Source: Fragilariopsis cylindrus CCMP1102
Taxonomy: Eukaryota; Bacillariophyta; Bacillariophyceae; Bacillariales; Bacillariaceae
NCBI GenBank assembly: GCA_900095095.1
Contig: FMBT01000330.1
Location: forward strand, 1-64,000
Length of the DNA: 64,000 bases
Reading direction: 5' to 3'
Each line of letters starts with the position of its first letter. Within the stretch, counting starts at the first letter, position 1. Shown here one piece after another: positions 45,019 to 55,891 of the stretch. The translations under genes were made by a program, and so were the position numbers. The notes below the pieces were generated by a model that did no database searches, was not told the DNA's origin, and saw nothing but the letters and a program-made list of their open reading frames with translations.

Positions 45019-45584
45019 CAACTTTTGTACATTAAAGAATGAAGTATTCTAGTTTAATAAGTCTTTCTCGTCGTTAACACTATTCAATAGCACTGTCAAT
45101 GTAACCGATTAAATTATACAATACTACGTGTGCATCAGTTGTTCTCTAGCGAAGTGGGATGAAGACGGAGTTAGTTAGAATTGACTACCGAAACCATCAG
45201 ACTCTAGAATGGCAGTGTCATGTGGCTGTTCGATGTCAGCAGGCGCTACTATATAAATATACTTCTTTGATTTTATGAGAAACATTATCGGACTTGTACT
45301 TCTTCTACACATGGTTGTATTTCTGATGATGATCGCGGCGCTGCATACGATGAGCGGCACTGGGCACGAATAAGAAACCGAACGAAAGATTGGTGCGCAC
45401 ACCATTTCTAACAGTGTTCTGACCTATCTGAAACCGGATATTCCGGTACACTTGCACCATTTAGTACTGCACACAATAGTACACATCAAATCTATAACGA
45501 TGATCCTATAGTAGCACTACTGTAATAGCCCGTTTATTTCTTTAATCAATGTTGTGCTATTATTAGTTATTAGTCAGGCAGTCT
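45019..45584. other. Convergent intergenic region, no gene seen
   Basis: Between the LRR-oxygenase and reductase gene ends. No supported frame or repeat. Confidence 0.4.
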
Positions 45585-46657
45585 CTAGAACTTGAACACT
45601 TGGTCGTCCGAGTAGCCCATCTCTCCGAGCAATCCGGACACCTCCTTGTCGAGTCGTGGTCCACACAGCGCTTCATACATGGGAGGGGGGCCGCAGACAA
45701 AAATAATACTTTCTTTGTCGGATGGCGGAGGAAAGTTTTTCTGGATCAAGTCTTTGTTGACAAAACCTCTAGCACCCTTCCAATCCGATTCCTCTGGCTC
45801 GTTAGACAAAACATGAGTGACAGAGAGTCGGTCCGAGCTGTCCCAGGAGTCCAATAGATCTTTGCCAAGAATGTCATCAGATGTTCTGGAACCGTAAAGT
45901 ACAACAGCCTCAGCGGTACTAGTAGGGTCACCCAAGACAGCGTGCAATACTTGAGTCATGGGAGTAATTCCGGTACCTCCTACCAGCATGCAAACCTTTT
46001 TGAAATCGAAAGGAGCTTGAATCTTAACATTAGCGTCAATGTGCTTGAAGGAAATTTCGTCACCTTCTTCCAAACTGCAGAGATGCGTCGAAAGACGACC
46101 ATTTTCACCGTAATCCTTAATGAGCATATCGAAGGATCCAATTTGAGCATTCGTTGAGATTGGAGTATACGGGCGAATGACAGCTTCGATGGTACCATCG
46201 CGGTCTGGCAAATCAGCCTTGGCCAAGATACAGGCGCAAGTGGCCAAATTGAGAGGACTCGACTCGTCCGGGAGAGCAAATCGTAACACCGAGGACGTTT
46301 CCGAGATTTTCCATCGTTTTAACAGTTTAGCAGAAGCAAACTCGTCCGTAAATTGGCATTTTCCTGGTGCTACCAAAGCCAAGGTGGGATCGGACGTCAG
46401 AGTGGATGGATAGTCAGTAGTGGCAGCCGTCAGGATTGCGGTTCCGCGGCGGGAAGCGGCGGGGGCAGCAGCATGAGGGGCAAACGCCGAAACCGAAGAA
46501 GCAACGCCAATAAGGGCTGCGAGTGTAATAAACTTGTTCTGTCACACCAATTTATTCAAAGAAAGAAAGCAAGCAAGAATATAAAGTGAGTAAGGACCCT
46601 TTGCATAATCCTAACCTACTGTATCCTAACCAGTGCATCAAACATAAAACATACCAT
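45585..46657 (-). CDS. Plastid-targeted NADH-cytochrome b5 reductase-like flavoprotein, with an ATG-only first coding exon
   Basis: Coding exon 1 is only the ATG at 46657-46655, followed at once by GTATGT. The 116-bp intron ends TGACAG at 46539, and exon 2 runs 46538-45585. The spliced protein is 318 residues. It starts MNKFITLAALIGVASSVSAF with FAPHAAAPAASRRG next, a signal peptide with the SAFAP plastid cleavage motif and a basic, Ala-rich transit part. The body is a ferredoxin-reductase-type module: FAD-binding RPYTPIST, then GRLSTHL, the nucleotide-binding MLVGGTGITPMTQVL, and a C-terminal IFVCGPPPMYEALCG. These are the motifs of NADH-cytochrome b5 reductases. Targeting across the plastid envelope, or to one of the outer membranes of the complex plastid, is inferred from the presequence. 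No in-frame ATG lies between the intron and the FAD module, which favours this start. Confidence 0.82.
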
Positions 46658-46990
46658 ATTGAGATTTACAAGGTTTTTAATAGCAGTATTTCGTAGAGTA
46701 TTTTGTAATTAAATTTGTGTTGTCGTTGCCAACTTTGGAAAGATATGAGAAGACCCAAGAATCTAAGATCCCAAGCCAAGCATTGAACGAGTTGTGATTG
46801 AGTCACCTGTAGTAATTAAATCGCACAGTGCTTACTGTACCGTACGACGATGCCACTTCTGAACTGACTTGTCATACAAAATCATGTCGCGCGTACGTAT
46901 TCATGACGCAATAATGATATGTCTCAGTCACTTTCACAGTTCTACGAAGTACTTCCTCCGTGAACCGTTAAATTCGTACGAGCTATAATA

Positions 46991-47113
46991 AGAAATTATT
47001 CTAAGATAAAGCGCTTTATACCCTTAAAATCTATCCACAAAATGTGAAATGTAGGAAAAAAATTAAAATAAACGAAGTTTTACGAAGATTATAAGGGTTT
47101 CTGTAATAATTCC
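46991..47113 (-). mobile_element. MITE-like repeat, copy 3, with terminal inverted repeats
   Basis: On the minus strand it reads ggaattattacagaaaccct...cattttgtggatagatttta and so matches copies 1 and 2. Its two ends are inverted relatives: gaaattattctaagataaag (plus strand, left) and the complement of ctgtaataattcc (right), with cccttaaaatct and agattataaggg further in. The palindromic layout and lack of coding capacity are those of a MITE or foldback element. Confidence 0.65.
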
Positions 47114-48313
47114 TTGAGATGGCGCGTACGAATTAAACGTTAGCTGGAGGAAGTACACAGAGTGCGCGACGAGGATGCATGAAGAACAAGGAATCATCCT
47201 CAGCGAGCGCTAACTGCACACGCGCTATTGTTTGAAAATTAACACGCGCTAAAACCTTAAAATATTAAGATTCGACTAAGTTCCCCTCATAATTTTTCTT
47301 AATCCAAGTAGTCAAAACGAGTCGGTTATGGTGTTTCACTATTTCACTTGTGGGTGAGAAAATCAAAATAAACCCAGAAACTGCTAAAAACACCAGTAGA
47401 ACGTGTAGAAACCTGGCCGAAATCCTGTGCTAAAAATATATAGTTACGGTACTCTACACTATTTTCAAATATTTATTTTTAGCATAAGAAACTCTCTCTC
47501 TCTCTCTCTCATTCTCCTCTCTCTCTACTTTTCTCTCTCTCTACTTCCTCTCTCTCTCTCTACTAAGTACTTTTTCACGCAATGAACTTAGACGCCCACT
47601 CGCGCCAGCAACAATCTACTCACAAAATAGAGGGTTAAAGTCACCCTTTTAAACCCCCAATAGAGACATCAAAAACAAAGATAAGGATGGAACGATACTC
47701 AATTCAACAAGATAAATCCAAAAACTATTTACGATTGAATCATATTTGCTATATTTATATTAATAGGTACTGCTGTATGTGTGTTGAGCACATGGTAATC
47801 CAAGGTACAAGAGTTCTTCAAGGGTGGATTCACTATTGGCGCATGCTCATTTCAGCAGCACAAAAAGAGCCCATGAGGAAGCAACCACCGTAACCATACC
47901 CATATATAAGTTATTTGGTTCAATGACTAGACCTCAAAAATCTATTCGTAAACGTCTTACTAATGCACCTCGACAGTGCCTATTTACAAAAAGGAATACA
48001 TCATAAATTCCCTAAGAGTCGAACCTTGTGGTCAACAACACATAACTAAACCTGACTAATTTGGAGCCTTCACGCCCGAGGTATTGACAAAAGGTACTTA
48101 ATGATATGTATCTAGATCAGCCAGGATCAACCCAACTCACCCCTTGCGTTCACTTATTTGGACGTGAGTGGTGGGTTGAATCACAATTTTGATGTTGGTA
48201 TATATTTTAACACGATAGCAATAGCCACTAAAATAAACTTCATCTACTATATACTAATCATGTCTCAAATGCACTACTGTAGATAGCTCACACCATACTA
48301 CTTGATAGTCTTG
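47114..48313. other. 1.2-kb intergenic region with (TC)n
   Basis: Holds a (TC)n-rich block at 47491-47561. Short open frames at 47687-48006 have no recognisable features. No gene supported. Confidence 0.5.
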
Positions 48314-49501
48314 CTATTCACCAGCACCAACCTTGTCCTTGCTGCTCTTACTATCGCCTTGAGTTATTTTCCAAACAACATCATAGTATCGTACCTTTGG
48401 ATGCTTCTTGTGTCTCCATTGCGAAAGATCATTTGGATCCAGAGGGAATAGGTCATAATTGCCGTCTACCCTATATGGAGCCAATCCATGATTCGAAGTC
48501 AGGACATCAAACACTCTCTTCCATTTTTGCTGATCCTCGCTGCTGCAAGCTGTCATCGGCCTCAGTTCCATGGCCACATGTACCATGTTGGCACTTTTCA
48601 AGAATTCTAGCGCACCCATGAGTGCCTCTAATTCATGCCCCTCGACGTCCACCTTCATGACAACAGGACGGTCCAATGGCAGATGAAGTGAATCAATGGG
48701 AAATCCTTGGATGGTGGTAATTCCACCATTGGAATCGGTGTCGGTACCAGTAGTACTTTTTTCCACGGCAACAACCGATGTTCCGCCTTTGTTGCCACGT
48801 GGAACATTCAAGGTGAAGGTAGCCGGTACACTCGTGGCAGCAATGGTCATGAGATGTATCCGATCATGAAATTGGTTACGATTCACCGTCTCGCAGATCC
48901 GTTCGTAATTTTCGCGGGAGGGTTCCAGTGTAAATGTCTGGTGGTTGGCGGCAGCAGCTGCCAACGTCCACATTCCGATGTTTCCTCCCACGTCCAAAAA
49001 GTATGAGTTGGGGTGCGCGCGGAGGGCACTGAGCATATCCCGTAAGTGATCACATTCCCAGCATCCGTTCTGATAAATGGATTGAGAAACCCCATCTTTG
49101 GCGGGGTTGTGGATGCTCATGAGGAAGGAGGGAGCATGTAACGTTGTATTGGTTTGGACAAAACGAGCCTCCGTTTCCAGAGTCTTCGAGTTACTATCCG
49201 ATGTCATTATTGTTGCTACCTCATTACAGTCCCTCAAATGCGGAGATTGCCACGATAATAGCGAATCCGCTTGCACGACTTTCATTGTGTTGTCTCCTTG
49301 CTCAGCTTTGATTATGACTGTCTCTTCTTTATCTTCCCTTACATAAGAGATCACATTTTTTATGGAGGTCGAGCTGGTCAGGTGACGGACGTTAGAGAGA
49401 AATCCATAAAGCACCACTAGGAATATAAAGGCAAAGACAGCCTTCGTCATCCATCTGTTCTTCTTATTGACTCGTTCAATTCGTTTTTTTAAACGGACCA
49501 T
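48314..49501 (-). CDS. FkbM-family SAM-dependent methyltransferase, type II membrane protein
   Basis: Intact frame of 395 codons from ATG 49501. A basic N-terminus (MVRLKKRIERVNKKNRW) and one hydrophobic helix (AVFAFIFLVVLYGFL) indicate a type II membrane protein, probably in the Golgi or ER. The catalytic part has the SAM-binding motif FLDVGGNIGMWTLAAAA, the acidic EPSREN at the end of strand 2, and the FkbM hallmark VVMKVDVEGHELEALMGA followed by VAMELRP. FkbM proteins O-methylate sugars and polyketides. With a Golgi-type anchor, methylation of glycans is the likely role here, but this is inferred. No intron, and the fold is full length. Confidence 0.8.
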   Translation of the reverse strand: MVRLKKRIERVNKKNRWMTKAVFAFIFLVVLYGFLSNVRHLTSSTSIKNVISYVREDKEETVIIKAEQGDNTMKVVQADSLLSWQSPHLRDCNEVATIMTSDSNSKTLETEARFVQTNTTLHAPSFLMSIHNPAKDGVSQSIYQNGCWECDHLRDMLSALRAHPNSYFLDVGGNIGMWTLAAAAANHQTFTLEPSRENYERICETVNRNQFHDRIHLMTIAATSVPATFTLNVPRGNKGGTSVVAVEKSTTGTDTDSNGGITTIQGFPIDSLHLPLDRPVVMKVDVEGHELEALMGALEFLKSANMVHVAMELRPMTACSSEDQQKWKRVFDVLTSNHGLAPYRVDGNYDLFPLDPNDLSQWRHKKHPKVRYYDVVWKITQGDSKSSKDKVGAGE

Positions 49502-50039
49502 GATTGCATTAAAGGAAGGAAAATATGAGCAAAGTGTAGGAAGAATTGTCTCCGACTGTGTGTGGTGGTTGGATTCTTTGCTGCTATTTAGATCTGAACA
49601 ATATAAAAACTAAATCACACCCTTTTTTAATACACAGAGTACTTCAAGTAGTTGGCCCGAATGGTGAAAAAAGTTTTCGTGTGTGTTTTGATTAATTAAG
49701 GTGGCGCCGAAAATCGCGTTAAATGAATTATTTGTGACACACAAAAAAAGAACAAACTTATTATTTATTACTTAGGCCATTGATGTGTCATTTTCTAGGT
49801 AGAAGTACCTCGTTAGTCGTGCCTTCATATACTAGATCACGTATAATCGTCCTGATCGTTGATTCGTCGATTTATAAGATTGGCGTGTGAAGCGAAGAAT
49901 AGCTTTTTAAAAGCAGGATCCATCCAGTAAATGTGTTCTCCTCTCGAAGTAGCGCAAACAATACGAATATATGCTTTACCACAGCCGGTACTGTATTACA
50001 GTATGAATATTGATGATTATTTACAGTTTACTAATTTGT
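49502..50039. other. Intergenic, no gene seen
   Basis: Upstream DNA of the methyltransferase gene. No repeats of note and no supported frame. Confidence 0.35.
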
Positions 50040-51270
50040 AACTGTAAGAAAAAACACAGTTCGATAGAAAGAGAACAATGTAAAACAGATCGAAGTAGCT
50101 ACCTCAATCAGGCTGAATATTGGCCAATGAATAATCCAAAACGAACTATACAAAGGATTAATTTTATTTCAAATGATTTTTCAAAATTTCATAATTTGAA
50201 TTATCATGAAATCAAAAATTTGTTTTTAAAATCTAATAATACTAAAAATAACAATGAGACAATAACAAGTTCAAGTCCAATTCATATAATGAAACAACTT
50301 CAAGTAGTAGTAATACAAAAAATAATCCATTGTTACATCGAAATTACCATCAAAATTAATACCAACCTCACAATTAGAATCATATGATACATCCTATAGA
50401 GGGGTACTTAAACATCCACCTACTCGTGGTACAGCATGTTGTATTGATATGATATTACCAGTGCCAGTGCCAGTGCCAGTGCCAGTGCCAGTGCCAGTGA
50501 CAGCAACAAACAACAACAACAACAAACAACAACAACAAATAAAAACAATTATACTATGCATACTTCTAGACCTAATACTACTACTTCCTAAATCAGAAAA
50601 CAACAGCAACAAATAGTAATAGTAACAGTAATATAAAGTAAGAAGAATACATGTTAAGGTTGGTATTTCACATTCTGTAGAAAGAAGAAAACGTGATTAT
50701 TTAAATCAATTATATGCATTTGATCCAAATGATGAACATAATGGTTTTCCCAATAATTGCATACAGTGGGATTATTTTGTCTATCAGGAATACAAAAAGA
50801 TATAAGGATATTGGACGATATGATAAGCATTGGATAACACTCACAGTAATAGCGATGATGAAAGTATTAGTGATAAAAAACAGTTCATTAATGACAACAA
50901 TATTGTATATAATTATCCAAAAATTACATTTGCAACTGGTATTGCCGAATATTTAGGGAACGATAGCAAGATAGCAAGATTGCTGATACTGATACTGATA
51001 CTGATAGTGACGAGTATGATAGTGATAAGTACGAGGATGAGGATGAGGATGAGGATGATAACAACAATAATAATGATGGTCATGTGATTATTTCTTATGG
51101 GTGTTGACGATTGTTATTCCACGCTCCATTATAGTTTCAAAACAAAAGATTGAATTGTTATTTTTAGGATCACATTACCAAGGCTACAGTGAGTAGCTAT
51201 ATATTAAACATAGTGATTCGTAATTAAAAAATGTATATGCTAATGGTAAAGATTTTAATGGTAGATTAGT
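50040..51270 (+). pseudogene. Decayed gene of unknown family
   Basis: Protein-like fragments follow each other on the plus strand in different frames: SSYLNQAEYWPMNNPKRT (about 50095), YRGVLKHPPTRGTACCIDM (about 50390), VKVGISHSVERRKRDYLNQL (about 50660), AFDPNDEHNGFPNNCIQWDY (about 50720) and TFATGIAEYLGNDS (about 50930). A DE-rich stretch and HYSFKTKD lie near 51120. Composition and order suggest one former gene with several stops and frame changes. A (GTGCCA)n expansion sits in the middle. I do not recognise a catalytic motif. Confidence 0.4.
50458..50499. repeat. (CCAGTG)n repeat
   Basis: About seven perfect 6-bp units, inside the decayed gene. Confidence 0.9.
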
Positions 51271-51478
51271 TGATGGAAATTATACCAATTAAAGAAAGCT
51301 TTTTTAAAATCAACGTGCAAATCAAGCAAGTAGTATTAAAGAAAAAAAGGAACAGCTATAATCATAAATATTGAATGTAAAGAACAATATAAAAGATTTA
51401 GGCAGCTTCGTTCTTAGCACGCTTTTGTGGACGGGATGCTAACAATTCCTCACCATCGTTCCATCCTCTGTTGTAGTC

Positions 51479-53471
51479 TTACTCAATCGTTTTTGGAGAA
51501 TTGTTTGCATACATCTCACCATTCATCATGACACAACCAATTTCAGAAGGATTCATTCTCAATAATTCATACGTCGCGTCAAGATCATTGTTGTAGTCCT
51601 GAATGTCGATGGGATCCTTTTTTCCACTAGAAAAACTATTAGTGCATTTGCAACAAATAAGAGCCTGTTCCATAAGCATCTTCTTACTATGAACATGCCT
51701 AAAAAGCTTGCAGTCGCAATTTTTTTCTGGATGGACAGAATATTTTTGCGATCGAGTTGCAGCAACAAGAGCAAAAGGAGGAAGAGATTCAGGATTTCCT
51801 TGTCCTGACAATTCCAAAATTGTTGGATCTTTACTGACAATATCAACAATAATTTCATACCGATACTCGTGATTGATGGCAGTCAATAATGGATGTTGTT
51901 GTTCATGATGATTTTGGTCGACATCTGTTGCAATAATTTCGTCACTCCAATCGTTGTCTTTAAACAATTTCCAAAACGAATTCCAGTATTGTAATTTGTT
52001 TTTCTTAAGCAAGACTTTGTCGAGAATACAATTTACTAAAGAACGGAAGGAATAATCATCGTGCGTCGATTCAATGTTCTTCATATACATTTTCGTGTAT
52101 TGGAGGCAAATCTTTTGGTTATCATTTTTGAGACTATTGAACATCAATGCCATAAGATTCGTATTTTCAGGATCGATGTTTGTCCCAGGCAGTGTATTGA
52201 TTTTAAACGTTGAAGTGAACCACTTGTTCGTCTTCTTTGACTCAAGATGTAACGTAGCAAAACTAATGACTTTTTTTGCTAGTGCCGAGTTGACGCCACG
52301 AGAAACTAGAACGTTACGTCCGTATTTATAATACTCTCCCAACAATTTAGATAATGCGTAATTGCTTTCTTCTAAGATTACCTTCACATTGGTAGGGATC
52401 AAAATACTATTATTTTCATCGTTTGATACTAAATTGAGATCCGTAGATGATTCAGATTCAGTCGATGTTTCTTTTCCTTGTAGTAGCTTGATGATAGGAT
52501 GCAGGCCGTACTGTACAACTACGCGGTCATTATTACTTCCGAAACAAATCAAAGCGCTGTTCCGAGTTTTTTGAAGCAATAGCCGCAAAATTACAGGATC
52601 AATTGCATCGAGGAAAGTCGGAGCTAGACATTCACAGTAATCTTGATAAAAATTACTGCTATCTAACCACCTATGGTACCCAAACATATTCACATTTGCA
52701 GGATAGCTATGATAATTAATTGAATTCGAATTTAGCTCCAATAGCTTTTCAATCATCATCTTATCATGACATCCTGTAATCATCACAAGGAAAAGGACAT
52801 TTAAACATGGGAATGCTTCGGATTCTTCGTCTTCATAGGCAAAGGCAACGTCATTATCATTAAAATCGAAACCAAAATAATGTCGATCATTACAAATATT
52901 GACGTCGGCAATACCAGGAACTCGTTGAAGATCAGCACGGAATACGTCCCAATCAACGTCATATCCTTTTGCATTTGTAAATTTATTTTTAATTAAATTT
53001 CCGTAGTGCTTCTTAATCAGATATGATCCATTATTTTCGGATAGGAAAGCATCAATTGAGTCTTCCGGAATGAGTTCGATAAATGGTTTATTGTTCTCGT
53101 CATAGATTTTGTCTCTGTTGTTTCTACCATTTCCTAAAATGTCTGGTATGGCACTTCGTTGACGTCTAATTGTAGGATTAGGTTTAAATTGAACCATATA
53201 CTTCCATTCTCGTTGAATTTCAGGTTCACGATAACCCCAATCATCATCTTTCTTGTAATTATCATTTGAATTGAAACAACCGTATCCAATAATTTCACCA
53301 TCCTTTTTAGCATTATCTTCGTCGTACTCGTCGTACTCGTCATACCCATCTTCGCCATCATAAAAACTTCTTTGTGATCAAAGTCCCATTCGGGTACTTC
53401 TGTGTCGTTCCACCATCTGGAAATAGTAGTAGTGGAATTTGTGGTAGTTGAGGTGGATTATTATCTGTCAT
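51479..53471 (-). CDS. Ankyrin-like protein of unknown function
   Basis: The long frame runs from 51479 up to about 53370 without a plausible Met at its upstream end. The preceding frame starts MTDNNPPQLPQIPLLLFPDG at 53471 and changes into it at a T5 run (plus-strand A5 at 53362-53366), giving TLITKKF followed by YDGEDGYDEYDEYDED. The protein then has about 660 residues. Repeats of helical ankyrin type are visible: CLNVLFLVMITGCHDKMMIE, APTFLDAIDPVILRLLLQ, HPLLTAINHEYRYEIIVDIV, LPPFALVAATRSQ and ATYELLRMNPSEIGCVM. The last is close in style to YFLLRREPDVL of the 13-kb gene. A Cys/His cluster (CDCKLFRHVH...ICCKC) lies near the C-terminus. Function unknown. Confidence 0.6.
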
Positions 53472-53519
53472 TGTTACGATTTGCGATATTATAATTTTCT
53501 TCTTTTGGAGTGTTTTTAC

Positions 53520-54278
53520 AGTAAATGCAAATGAAGATAAAAACAACGACTGCATGTAAGTGTTCAGGTAGGTGCTAATAGACCAATGCCAGACTATATC
53601 TCAGAAGACGTACTCCGTACCGCTTCTTAATACAGTCAATGTTCTCACTTACTCAGAATACAAAATCGTTTTTTATTGAAGTTTTTTTCTATTCGGATGG
53701 ATCTCTCTCTCTCTCTCTCTCTACTCTACTCTGCAACCACGGCAATTCTAGACTAACTACACCTTATTCTACAGAACTAGCGTTATGTATAGTAGACCTG
53801 CTTATACCTCCTTATATTGAGCAAACAATGACTTCCTCGTATCGATTGTAACTGTGTGTTTCGGTTCTTGAGACGAAAAAAAAAAAAATGGAAAATAGAA
53901 TTTCGAAGAGAAATGAGAAATCTTAAGCTTTCGATCAGATTCTTCGATTCATTCGCGTTTTCAAGCAAGATAAAAATTTATATGAATATTTAAAAAATCG
54001 CTTCCCCCAAATCTGAACGACAATCCCCATAAGAATGACGAAAGAAAAAAACATCGACAGCACATCGACTTACTGTAACTTACTCATCGACTCAGCCAAT
54101 CATACATTACTTTTTGAATTACGTTACAATGATACCACAAAAAAACATTAATCGTAGCAATTCAACGAAGGATTCGCTGATATCTCTCGCAACCAACATC
54201 AACCAGTAGCTAGATTTGAGCTACTGCCAACGGATTCTTGGTTGCTGGACGCGGAAGTGAAAGAACGGAGATAATATT
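53520..54278. other. Divergent intergenic region, no gene seen
   Basis: Upstream of both neighbouring genes. A (TC)n run lies at about 53704-53722. No protein frame supported. Confidence 0.4.
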
Positions 54279-54542
54279 ATGGTTACGTTACTGTCATTCA
54301 TGATCATTCTATCATTATTGATAATAGTGACAGAGAGTCTACTTTTTGTTTCAAAAAAAGTATCGACGCATGGAAAAAAATTGCAACATGAACGACGAAG
54401 TCGTCATTATTCGTCCACTACAATTATCAATCACAGCTGGCCGCAGCAGCAGCAATGGCAGCAATGGTATCATTATTCGAAACGAGACCCATTTATGGAT
54501 GATGCTGATGCCAATAATAACGAAGACGAAAGTCGGACTGTC

Positions 54543-54598
<56 letters not shown>

Positions 54599-55019
54599 CG
54601 ACAATAATGATAATGACGGCGGCAAGAATGACGAAAAGCAAATAAGAACAAGAAAAGAGGAATTAAAGAATGATCCAGAATTATTTCTCAAGAACGACGA
54701 TGATAAGGAGAATTCTCGTCCGCAATCTCCATCATCGTCATCATCGTCGTCGTCGATGTCAACAGGCCTTGTCATTATCGCAACAATACTGTTTACTTCA
54801 TTCTGGCCACTATTAGCTATACTTCGATCAACATCGAATCCAATAGATGGATTTGATATTGATATGTTTATGGCATTAAAGGGAATATTAGATAATACAA
54901 CTCCTAATGGCGTTTCAGCATTAGGACTAGACGCAGATTATTATAATCCCGTCATAATGGAACTTCCTCCCCTAAGTCCTGCCGAACAATTGGTTGGTGC
55001 AATCTTTGGTCCACCTTGA
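54279..55019 (+). CDS. Asn-rich protein with signal anchor and C-terminal membrane helix, unknown function
   Basis: 246 residues from ATG 54279, no intron. The N-terminal hydrophobic segment (LLSFMIILSLLIIVTESLLF) is a signal peptide or anchor. The middle is low in complexity: a run of about 19 Asn encoded by AAC/AACA repeats at about 54541-54598, then Asp and Ser runs. The conserved-looking end starts with a second helix (GLVIIATILFTSFWPLLAIL) and continues STSNPIDGFDIDMFMALKGI and ELPPLSPAEQLVGAIFGPP. No catalytic motif. A location in the ER, plastid envelope or thylakoid is possible, but no diatom plastid Phe motif is clear. Confidence 0.6.
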
Positions 55020-55891
55020 AAGGTTTAACAAGTAGAAGAAGTAGATGTACTGTATTTTCTTTTTGTGTGCCCATTATGTCATGTGCGGTATTCTCCAAGC
55101 AACGTGTGATGGGATACGCGATGCTTGCGCTGGTAGCATGAGAAACAGAGATATATAACTACTACAGTAGTATTAAATGATGGCTGCGTTTACGAAAGAA
55201 AGTTGGAAAAATGAAATTATATATTACGGTGACTACACTAAAGATTATATTCAACATATTATTATCAATAAAAGTCTTTTAAGAATGCACCAATATCCTC
55301 ATATTCATATTCATTCCTATAGTAGTATGATACTATATCTCCATCCCCGACTTGAGCAAACTCAGCCTAGCAATTAAATGAAGCGACTATAAGTGAATAA
55401 CTGATAAACTACTGTCTACTGAACGTCAAACTCTGGCCGCTGTTTAGGTGTTATAAATTAGACTTGCAGGGTCATACCTATTACACGAACTATTCACACT
55501 GCATGCGCGGGTCGTGAGTATTGAATCACGTACTGTGTATGTGCTTATCACTGAATGTGAAAGATCTTCCTGCAGATATACTTAACTTTGAAACTGGTGA
55601 TGTGCGATTGATTGATTCTTCTTTGATTGCATTGCACGCGCCACAACGCATGATTGTTATATGGCGGCGAAACTTACTTTTCTCTTAATTGCTTTCTTCT
55701 TTCTTCACTATCGGTACCTAATAATAAACTTATCTCGTTTGATACAATAAAGCTACATTGTACGACGAGTTGACGGGTGGTCATCACAATCGCTCGTCAT
55801 ACAAGTAGACTGATTTATCTTTCGACGTTACTTATTCGAGCATACCGGTAACGAATATATAAATACAGTCCTATATTACTAGTACACAATT
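55020..55891. other. Intergenic, no gene seen
   Basis: AT-rich DNA between two plus-strand genes; open frames are short and without protein character. Confidence 0.4.

Noticed and set aside
47687-48006. Two short frames between the MITE and the methyltransferase
   Set aside because: No signal peptide, domain, conserved-looking motif or splice support.
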